From: Glomus cerebriforme
Lineage: Eukaryota; Glomeromycota; Glomeromycetes; Glomerales; Glomeraceae
DNA: 14,425 nucleotides
Reading direction: 5' to 3'
Assembly (NCBI GenBank): GCA_003550305.1
Contig: QKYT01000018.1
Location: 1 to 14,425, forward strand
The notes below the pieces were generated by a model. That model did not search any database, had not been told where the DNA came from, and was given only the letters and a program-made list of their open reading frames with translations. Below, piece after piece: positions 7,799-14,425 of the stretch. Both the position numbers and the translations under genes were made by a program. Each line of letters starts with the position of its first letter. The first letter of the stretch is position 1.

Positions 7799-7919
7799 AT
7801 TATTGGGCATTTACTATTTGATGATTTATGTTAGTACAACCAGTTACTATGCATAATAAAAGTCTAATAAAGGCTAAGCCTGATAAAACAGTTACTCGAC
7901 ACTACGTGACCTCGTAACT
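7799..7919. repeat. Palindromic repeat element, right copy, inverted
   Basis: This is the inverted counterpart of 3768-3887. The body 7799-7895 matches with four differences and ends in a diverged hairpin at 7890-7919 (AGTTACTCGAC facing CTCGTAACT). A further small hairpin GGCAC-TATT-GTGCC lies at 7922-7935. The two copies face each other across about 3.9 kb. Confidence 0.75.
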
Positions 7920-7940
7920 GTGGCACTATTGTGCCTTATA

Positions 7941-8026
7941 TGTATTTGTAATAAGCAATGTAATCAGTAAAATTGTTGAGCTCCACTTAACAATTTTCAC
8001 CAATCACATTGCTTATTGCAAATACA
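7941..8026. repeat. Foldback with arms of about 37 bases
   Basis: The left arm 7941-7977 and right arm 7989-8026 are inverted copies around an 11-base loop (GAGCTCCACTT). The outer 20 bases (TGTATTTGTAATAAGCAATG) pair with one mismatch, and the inner AAAATTGTT pairs with AACAATTTT. It is bracketed by the hairpins at 7890-7919 and 8029-8057, giving a nested palindromic structure of about 170 bases that is absent from the left copy at 3758. Confidence 0.8.
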
Positions 8027-8028
8027 AC

Positions 8029-8068
8029 AGTTACTCAGCACGAAGTGCCGAGTAACTATTAAGTATTA
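8029..8068. repeat. Terminal hairpin of the palindromic family, right outer end
   Basis: The 13-base arms AGTTACTCAGCAC (8029-8041) and GTGCCGAGTAACT (8045-8057) flank a GAA loop, with one mismatch. The flank ATTAAGTATT mirrors AATACTTAAT at 3758, so the outer ends at 3758 and 8068 match as inverted repeats. Confidence 0.8.
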
Positions 8069-9512
8069 TGTATTATATATTTAATTATTGTATTTAATTA
8101 TTTATTTAATAAAGAACATCATATTCAAAATTTTTTATTTAAATGTTGAATAATACATATATTTATTAAAAATAGAAATAGTATCAAGCTGATCTTTAAG
8201 ATTTACCATGAATTGATTCTAAATGCTTACCATTTCGTTTTAAAAACATCATCTTTTTGAATAGATTAGGACATATTCTAGTTCTCTTTGCAGTTAATAA
8301 ATTGCCTGCATCTGAAAATAACCTTTCACTAGCAGTTGAACATGCATAAACTGCTAGGTATTTTTTAGCAAGACAAGCTAAAACTGGAAACTTTTCTTTT
8401 CGCTCATACCACCATCCAAATGGATCAGAATATAGACTAATTTCTTCTAATTGTAAATATGCAGCAACTTCATCATTTGCTGGAGCAACTTTTTTTTTAA
8501 ATTTGCAAAAATCGTTAATTCTTTTTTGTTTCTTTTATTCCTTTTTTCATTAATTTCATTATTCACATTTATAGATAATGTTGAATTATTATTTTGATCT
8601 TNAAACTTGAATTCTTCATATTTTTCTCTCAATAAATTTTCAGTTGCAATACATTCTGAATAAGAAGTAAAAAAAGTAAGATCTTTTATTCTTGGATCTA
8701 AAAGGGTGGAAAGAAGTTTATTTGGAATTGTAAGATCTTTTCAATAATATTCCATTGCTACAAAAAGGTTAAATTTAACTTTATCCATTAATCCATTACA
8801 TTCAACAGGCTTATTAATTTGAATTCTTCTATTATGTGATTGTTTATTATCTTCTACTATAAGTTGTAATTGTGCATTTTCATCTGCATTATCATCTGCT
8901 CAAATTGAGATCATTCATTGTCTTTAACTATAATAACTTCATCAAATGCCATTTCATTATTATTAAAGTTAATATTATGTTATAGGATAAAATTTCTTTT
9001 AATATCAATTAATACTGGATTCATTAATGAATAGGTACAGTAATTACTTCCTCCTAATAGCTCTGTAGCTTCTGCAAAAGGTTTTAATATTGGTATTAAA
9101 TCTCTAATTAAATCNCACTCTTCTGAANTTAACATAATACTATTTAATCTCTTGTAATCTTTTTTTGAATCCAAATCATTTTTTGTAGCAAGAGTATTAA
9201 TTAGCATATTAATATAATTTTGAAGTTTCAGAAGTCGTTGCCAGGCTAAATAAAAAGAATTCCACCTTGTTGGTGAATCAGATATAACATGAAGAAGATA
9301 TTCAGATGTCTTTCCAGAATCCTATATTATATACAAATTTTTAATATATTTTTGAATATTAAATAAAAAAATAAAATTATAGTAAAATTATTTAATAATT
9401 ACAATTGTTTNCTTTTCTTTTTCATCAGCAAATTCTGGAAATTTTCGTTGAATATCTTCTAAACGTTCACTTTGCTTTGGGCNTAAGAAGAAATCAATAA
9501 GACATTTAGCGT

Positions 9513-9520
9513 GTGCAATT
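9513..9520. repeat. 8-bp target-site duplication, left
   Basis: GTGCAATT is repeated exactly at 10224-10231. The two copies flank the inserted element directly. An 8-bp duplication is the standard target size for hAT-type transposition. Confidence 0.9.
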
Positions 9521-10223
9521 TATAGTTGTTTCCGAAATTCAATTGGCAAATCCGAAATCCGAAATTCCGTAATCGTAATTAATTACGTAATTCCGTAATT
9601 AATTAACATTTTGTGTAACAATTCGAAATTGACATTTGCTCACGATCTAGTGATCCGATTTTATTGATCTTACTACCATTAAATTTGTCTCATTGAGACG
9701 AATCTAATGGTATGCATTTTATTTCTCTAGCTTTGTTATTGACGAAATTAAAATACTATAAACATTTAAAGATTATTGAAGTCGGAGCATGATCTAATAA
9801 TTAGATTTAAATGAATTTACTATCATTCGATTCGTCATGATGAGACGATTCTAATGGCGGTAAAATCATATTTCTAGCATTAATATTGACAAAGTTATGA
9901 TACTATAAATGTTTAACAATTATTGATATCAGAACACGATCTAGTAATTGAAATTAAATGATCTTAATACCATTAAAATCGCCATACCGAGACGAATTGA
10001 ATGATGGTAAGATCATCCAAAACGGATCACTAGATGCTGAGTTATTATTTATTAAATTTTCTAAATATAATTCGGCCAAAATTAAGGTTAATTCTGGCCA
10101 AATATTTTCGTAATACGAAATTAATTACGGAATTCGAAATTTTTTTGATGAATTACTTAATAATTACAGAATTACATAATTATAGATTTCTGTAATACTA
10201 AAATAATTTCAGCTACAACTATA
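9521..10223. mobile_element. 703-bp non-autonomous element inserted in the hAT transposase gene
   Basis: The ends are inverted repeats: TATAGTTGTTTCCGAAATT on the left and, read inward from the right, TATAGTTGTAGCTGAAATT (16 of 19 matching). Both ends abut GTGCAATT, an exact 8-bp duplication. Taking out the element and one duplication puts the two halves of the host reading frame in register, which fixes the boundaries to the base. The interior has no coding capacity. It contains subterminal AATTAATTACG/CCGTAATTAATT words, GGCCAAA motifs near 10070-10110, and three tandem copies of a 147-bp unit. The size of the duplication suggests mobilisation by a hAT-type transposase, although the ends do not begin with the CA(G) common in that superfamily. 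Confidence 0.9.
9641..10020. repeat. 147-bp tandem repeat, about 2.6 copies, inside the 703-bp element
   Basis: Units begin at CACGATCTAG (9641), CATGATCTAA (9788) and CACGATCTAG (9935), exactly 147 bases apart. Each contains an inverted repeat centred on a GTCTC..GAGAC-type core. The first (9674-9712) pairs TACCATTA with TAATGGTA and TTTGTCTCA with TGAGACGAA. Copies 2 (about 9819-9860) and 3 (about 9970-10011) are diverged versions of the same palindrome. Confidence 0.8.
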
Positions 10224-10231
10224 GTGCAATT
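10224..10231. repeat. 8-bp target-site duplication, right
   Basis: An exact copy of GTGCAATT at 9513-9520, immediately outside the right end of the inserted element. Confidence 0.9.
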
Positions 10232-11208
10232 AAAACTTCTACAATTTTCATTCCTTTTCCAATAACTAACTGCAAGGTATGCGCTATACATCCTAACCAA
10301 TTGATCTTTTCCATATTTAAAATTGCACTTTTTACATTAGAACCATTGTCTATTGTTATAGTAAATACCAATTCATAAATTCCCCAATCCTTTAATACTT
10401 GCTCAAGTATTTCACGAATATGTTGTGAAGTATGAGGATATCTTACATAAGCTATATCTAAGGTATATTCGCATAATTCAAATGTATTATCAAGAAAAGA
10501 ACAGGTAATTCCAAGGTAATCTTGACAATTCCTAGCAGTCCAAAGATCCAAAGTTAAGGATACCGATTTTGCTTGATTCTTAATATTTTGGAAAGGAAAA
10601 ATTAAATGCAACATGAATAATACTCTTTATAGTTTCTGGACAAGACATAATAAAAGTAGGATCCAGTTGATAAATAAGTTGACGAAATTTTGGATTGGTA
10701 ATAATATTAAATGGTTGCATATCATCAATTATCCAATCAATAAGATATTGTCGAAGTTCTTGATGATTTTTTTCTGAATAATGATGTTTATGTACTTTTG
10801 TATCCTGCTTTTCTTGATCATTTGGCTATATTTTTAGTAATTAATTAATATTTGAAAAAAAATGTTTTTAAAAAAGAATATTTAACTTTGCAATAAGAAA
10901 TATTCAACAAACCTTATCAATTTTGCCATCTTTAATAATATCATGCTTATTTCTCAAATGACTTATTGCATTACCAGTAGATCCACTACACTTAATATAT
11001 ATTTTTCTACATTGAGTTTGATTAAAACTATCAATAACTTTACAGACTATTACTTGACGTGGTACATCTTTTACTTCTTGTATTTCTTCATCCCGATAAA
11101 TCCAAAACTAGGATAAGTTCTTTTGCTTACTAAACTTTCAATCTCATTTTCATCAAATAATGATGCATTATCAGAACTTTCAATTTTATTAGGCGATAGT
11201 GTATCCAT

Positions 11209-11444
11209 TTTAGCTAAAAGTATTTTAAATTTTGAGTTTGCTGAGTTTGATGTATTTGATTAATTTTAATGATTATCAGAAAGTTCACATGATTCACATG
11301 ACTTAAAGTATAATTGTTTCTTGATGAAGAATGATACTAATCAGATTATCATACGATCATGAAGATAATGTTTATTTTATTCTTAAAAAATTATCAAATC
11401 AATTTTTACGGTTATATACATTAGAAAATGAAAATCACATGATT
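11209..11444. other. Short AT-rich gap upstream of the hAT gene
   Basis: It should hold the hAT promoter and possibly the outer end of the original transposon, but no terminal repeat matching the 8070-8195 side was found by eye. A small direct repeat TTCACATGA occurs at about 11284-11301. Confidence 0.35.
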
Positions 11445-12180
11445 TGTTCATCTTTCAAAATCCATCCTTTAAAAAACAAACATTCTTAATAAAAAAATCC
11501 ATCCCGCCTATATCCAGGAGTCACATTCCAAAAGTCCATCCTACAACAATAGAATATTAGTAAATATTAAATATTCTAAAAATAAAAAAAAACATATCCC
11601 TGTTTAAAACTCACCTTCCAAGTCGAATTCATGATCCAAGAGTCCATTCTACAAAAATCAAGAAGTATATTTAATAAACATTCTTGTAAAGAGACTCACT
11701 CCTTTCTAATTACCATTCAAATAGTCTCCAAGAAGGTTGTCCTAAAAAAAAAAGAAAAAGAAGAACGTTAATAATGTTTTTGTAAAGAGACCCAAACTCC
11801 ATCCTTTCAATTTACTTCAAAAATTATTTCCCAAGGCATTATCCCTAAAAGTAAAGAATGTTAGTAATGTTCTTGTAAAAAGATCTAAATTCTCCTTTTC
11901 ATTTACCTCAGAAATAGTCTCCAAAGGTTGGTTGTTCCAAAAGAAGGACGTTAGTAACATTCCTATAAAGAGATCTGGACTCTCTCCTTTCAATTTACTT
12001 TAAAAATTATTTTCCAAGGCATTATTACTAAAAAAAAGAAAAAGAAGAACATTAGCAATGTTCTTGTAAAGATATTCAGACTTTCTCCTTTTCATTTACC
12101 TCAAAGTTGTCTTTAAAAGAAAAAAGGAAACCATTTGTCCTTTCCATTTATCTTGAAAAGTAATTTCCAAGGTGGAGGCA
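11445..12180 (-). repeat. Tandem array 2: mini-exon/intron-like units on the minus strand
   Basis: Read on the minus strand, blocks of about 28-34 bases are bounded by AG acceptors and GT donors. They are 12027-11999, 11844-11816, 11741-11714, 11648-11615 and 11540 downward. They are separated by 62-74-base spacers starting GTAAAT, GTAATT or GTGAGT. Several spacers contain TTACTAAC or TTATTAA and end in C/T-rich tracts followed by AG (CTTTACTTTTAG, TTTTTGTAG, TTGTTGTAG). Two block types alternate, AATGCCTTGGGAAATAATTT and ACAACCTTCTTGGAGACTAT, giving a higher-order unit. One acceptor is lost: at 11938-11939 the plus strand has CC where the others have CT. The block at 11648-11615 starts AATGGACTCTTGGAT and ends TCGACTTGGAAG, resembling the TGGACTTCTTAGATGA and GACTTGGAAT of array 1, so the two arrays are probably related. 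Confidence 0.75.
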
Positions 12181-12270
12181 GTTGTATTTAAAAAGAGAAG
12201 AAGGAAGGGTAGGAAGTGTATATCGTAAGTTATTATAATTATATAATATAATTATTAATTATTATTAATT

Positions 12271-12301
12271 AAAAAATTTTTTTAAAAAAAAAAAATTTTT
12301 T
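12271..12301. repeat. A/T snap-back tract upstream of array 2
   Basis: Runs of A6, T7, A12 and T6 follow each other, so the segment can fold on itself. It lies about 90 bases upstream of array 2 in that array's orientation, comparable to 6281-6299 before array 1. Confidence 0.6.
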
Positions 12302-12460
12302 ATTAGCCAAATCATCTGACTTCATCCGAGGCAAAACCATAATCCAATCCATCGACAAAATGTCCATCTAAGTCATCTGATTTATCTGACAGATGACAGA
12401 TATCTGAATTTAATGCAGATCATTGGTTGACAAATTGGAATTCTAGTTTCCATTTTTGTA
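12302..12460. other. ATC/GAT-rich segment
   Basis: Dense in ATCATCTGA, CATCTAAGTC and CTGACAGATGACAGAT words, with the inverted pair GACAGATGACAG/ATCTGTC-like repeats, and TTGGAATTCTAGTTTCC near the end. No frame or RNA gene is recognised. It resembles 6110-6270 in composition and in its position beside an array. Confidence 0.4.
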
Positions 12461-12595
12461 ATACTTAATACTTACATCATAATAACTGGATTATGATTGT
12501 AAACATTTGTGATTTATTAAAAGTAAAAATTTATAAATTACAGTATTTATTGTGAAATGATCTATTAAAATATATATATCATAAGGATTATTTAC

Positions 12596-12684
12596 CTAAT
12601 TAGTGTAAAATTTAAAATTTTTTGTGCATGATCAAAAGTAACATCTATTGGTCCAGCTCAAGTCCATTCTTCTTGTGCATCATT
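12596..12684 (-). pseudogene. Exon-like fragment of an unknown gene
   Basis: A minus-strand frame of 29 codons reads NDAQEEWT, one TGA, then AGPIDVTFDHAQKILNFTLI, and ends at ATTAG followed by GTAAAT, a plausible donor. The composition is protein-like compared with its surroundings, and TGA stands where Trp would fit, as in the hAT remnant. No family is recognised and no neighbouring exon could be joined, so this may be chance. Confidence 0.3.
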
Positions 12685-13276
12685 ATTCTAGTTCCTTAAA
12701 TAATATAAATTTGGAATAACAACTTCTCATAGTACAGATTAATCAAATGTACTGGAATAGTATTTCAACCGAAATATGTAGATAAATAGACCTTAAAGGA
12801 AATATGTCATGATGATATTAGAATCTGTATGAATTTTAGCACAAATTCATTTTCATTTACCATCACTCATCGATTTGTTCTTTTAATTCTAATTTCTTTT
12901 TATTCATTTATATCAAAGATTAAAGTTTATTTTATTTTTAAGAAAATACTTTCAATTGATATACATTGATATATAATAAAGTATAAAAATAGAATAATTA
13001 ATTTACCTAATAATAATATTGGCATTGGCTAACTGGAAAAACTTCCCAATTTTTTAATGGTTTAAGTACATTTTAGAATTTATTGTATGAATCAATATTA
13101 ATACCAATATTGTATTAAAATATAAAAAAATAAAATAGCATAATATGAATATAAAATATACTTTCAGATACTAATTTATAATAATTAAATCACATATAAC
13201 ATATTGCATTACAAAAAAAATTTACTTTGTAAATTATTTTATCAAAATACACATAGCTATTGAAATAGTTTTTTAA

Positions 13277-13304
13277 TTTTTTTTTTTTTTAAAAAAAAAA
13301 AAAA
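13277..13304. repeat. T14/A14 perfect palindrome
   Basis: Fourteen T are followed directly by fourteen A, a 28-base self-complementary homopolymer pair. Such tracts are error-prone in sequencing, so the exact lengths are uncertain. Confidence 0.7.
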
Positions 13305-13914
13305 TTCAGTAAATCTTATTGAACTATTCAAAAAAAAAAAACAAATACTTTAAATAATAAAAATTAATTTACGAAGTATAAAATATAATGATTGACATAT
13401 TTTCAAGAACTTTTGCAGTATGACTTAAATTAGATAAATCACGCAAACAAAATAATTAGTATAGATTTTGATATAAATTTCAGTTAATTTTAAATTTATG
13501 TTTCTTAAATATGTAAAAATGAACTAAAAATCTTTAAGATACTATTTATGTAAATTTTTCTGATTTTGAAAGTTACACTGAATATTGTACACAATTTATC
13601 TGAGAAAAATAAGAATTCTTCACAGTATAAAAAAATGAAAAATCAACTCATATTTTAATATTTGTAAGATATGAGTGGTAATGGTAATGAATTCTAATCT
13701 CAATTCTTCATTTGTTAATATTTGAAAGATTCTTCTTCATAAATAACAATTCTTTTTTACTTTTCACAGCCAATTTCAATTAAACATAATAAAATAATCT
13801 AAATTAATAATAATTCTAATACATAATAGATATTTAATTTTCAATCATACAATCCAAACACTCAGAATTTTTCTGATTCAAAATTTAAGTAATTAAACGA
13901 CTTGTATAATATGC

Positions 13915-14425
13915 TTATGGATGAATAAAAGTATTGTCTTGTTCTTGTGATATAGCTTTATTGGCATTTACAAATTCATATATATCACTTCTAAGTTGGT
14001 AATTATCACTAACTACTTCAAGATGTTTATTATCATCTTTTTCATCATTTAGTTTATAATATTCATTAATATATCTAAGCCATTGAGATATAATATTTTC
14101 AAGATCTATTATAGTTGGTCTTTTAATAGGATCTGAATTCCAACATCTTTCCATCAATGCAATATAACATTTTGGGATATTTTTTATAATTTCAGGGCGT
14201 TCTCCTTTACAAATACTTAAACTAAGTTGATNATCATGTGCTCTTTTACTAAATGGAGGAATACCTGACGTAAATTCCCACATTATCATTGATAAACTAT
14301 AAATATCACTTGCTGAAGTATAAGGTTTATTTCTTAATATTTCAGGTGCCATATAAGGCAAAACTCCATAATTTCTATTAATAGAGTCTTGTAAGTCACT
14401 TATAGGTTTACATAATCCTAAATCA
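13915..14425 (-). CDS. Protein kinase, C-terminal lobe (5' end outside window)
   Basis: The minus-strand frame is open from the window edge to TAA at 13917-13915, about 169 residues. It enters at the Mg-binding loop, here DLGLCKP instead of the usual DFG, then runs through the activation segment to YGVLPYMAPEIL (P+1 loop, APE). Next come SDIYSLSMIMWEFTSGIPPF (subdomain IX, with Ser where Gly is usual), HDXQLSLSICKGERPEI, YIALMERCWNSDP and KRPT (subdomains X-XI with the conserved Arg). A polar tail of about 60 residues ends DNTFIHP. The pattern fits the tyrosine-kinase-like Ser/Thr kinases expanded in arbuscular mycorrhizal fungi. The catalytic loop and ATP-binding lobe lie outside, so activity cannot be judged. 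One N at 14232 falls in the HDXQ codon. The other visible residues look intact. Confidence 0.9.
   Translation of the reverse strand, partial: DLGLCKPISDLQDSINRNYGVLPYMAPEILRNKPYTSASDIYSLSMIMWEFTSGIPPFSKRAHDXQLSLSICKGERPEIIKNIPKCYIALMERCWNSDPIKRPTIIDLENIISQWLRYINEYYKLNDEKDDNKHLEVVSDNYQLRSDIYEFVNANKAISQEQDNTFIHP

Larger units (their letters stand above)
8196..11208 (-). pseudogene. hAT-family transposase, BED zinc finger type, decayed and split by an insertion
   Basis: Cut-and-paste transposase of the hAT superfamily, read on the minus strand from ATG at 11208 to TAA at 8198-8196. Exon 1 (11208-10913) has an acidic N-terminus, then a BED-like finger with VCKVIDSFNQTQC, GSTGNAISHLRNKH. A frameshift near 11104 separates these. 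Intron 1 is 10912-10826. Exon 2 (10825-9403) has LTLDLWTA, ITIDNGSN and CIAHTLQLVIGKG, the conserved RNase H-like motifs, with a frameshift near 10600. It is broken at GTGCAATT by the element at 9521-10223. Intron 2 is 9402-9322. Exon 3 (9321-8196) has SPTRWNSFYLAW, LKPFAEATELL, LLDPRIKDLTFF and the C-terminal dimerisation domain (DPFGWWYERKEKFPVLACLA, STASERLFSDAGNLL). It carries stops at 8982-8980, 8913-8911 and 8743-8741, a frameshift near 8900, and another in a run of nine T (8490-8498). Two of the three stops are TGA where Trp would fit. Certainly inactive. Confidence 0.92.
12461..13914. other. AT-rich intergenic stretch, at most decayed fragments
   Basis: No intact gene is visible over 1.4 kb. 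Two minus-strand bits look exon-like. One is 12684-12596, listed separately. The other lies near 13060-13007, where GCCAATGCC followed by Ile codons ends in a GTAAAT donor-like site. The rest is A/T runs. The part next to 13914 is the 3' flank of the kinase gene. Confidence 0.45.

Noticed and set aside
8447..8632. Independent 61-codon gene on the minus strand
   Set aside because: It is an out-of-frame tail of the hAT exon after a run of nine T; the proper frame continues into the dimerisation domain.
9641..10020. Nucleosome-positioning function for the 147-bp unit
   Set aside because: The match to nucleosome core length is numerical only; nothing in the sequence supports it beyond the period.
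10219..10614. Complete 131-residue gene on the minus strand
   Set aside because: It is the middle of the hAT transposase; its stop is created by the inserted 703-bp element and its apparent start follows a frameshift.
1..14425. tRNA, rRNA or other structured RNA genes
   Set aside because: No cloverleaf-like set of conserved A and B box sequences or rRNA core words was seen on either strand; a covariance-model scan would be needed to exclude small RNAs.

Overview
The window is the end of a eukaryotic chromosome. It opens with about 16 perfect CCCTAA telomere repeats (1-95), and everything inward is extremely AT-rich. The best guess for the organism is an arbuscular mycorrhizal fungus of the Rhizophagus/Glomeromycotina type. 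The reasons are the very low GC content, many decayed cut-and-paste DNA transposons, short spliceosomal introns (77-87 bases where they can be placed), and a kinase of the tyrosine-kinase-like type that is greatly expanded in these fungi. The genus rests on family recall, not on a search.

Layout. (1) 1-1660 is telomere plus subtelomere without genes. Its plus strand is almost free of G: there is no G from 1 to 370 and only four up to 578. It also holds a short interstitial telomere tract (1191-1217). (2) 1661-2045 is a small terminal-inverted-repeat (TIR) element, and the G-depletion stops at its left edge. (3) 2046-4721 is AT-rich sequence with the broken remains of one or more plus-strand protein genes (3295-3732, 3926-4113, 4554-4721), interrupted by palindromic repeats and an 11-bp minisatellite. 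(4) 4770-5531, minus strand, is a three-exon Tc1/mariner transposase remnant with its acidic triad visible and one stop near the end. (5) 5532-6299 holds small tandem repeats and palindromes. (6) 6331-7715 is a tandem array of about 12 units of roughly 110 bp, each carrying a near-complete set of spliceosomal intron signals around a mini-exon of about 35 nt. (7) 7799-8068 is an inverted copy of the palindromic repeat at 3758-3887 plus a large foldback. (8) 8196-11208, minus strand, is a decayed hAT transposase gene split by a 703-bp element (9521-10223) with matching ends and a perfect 8-bp target duplication. (9) 11445-12180 is a second mini-exon/intron array on the minus strand, probably related to the first. 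(10) 12181-13914 is AT-rich with no convincing gene. (11) 13915-14425, minus strand, is the C-terminal part of a protein kinase running off the window, and the only coding region that looks intact.

No cooperating pathway is visible. The window reads as a subtelomeric graveyard of mobile elements beside a kinase gene. The two most unusual features are the two arrays of intron-like units and the G-free telomere-adjacent strand. Twenty-three N positions are scattered after 2743, mostly inside the repeats and transposase remnants.
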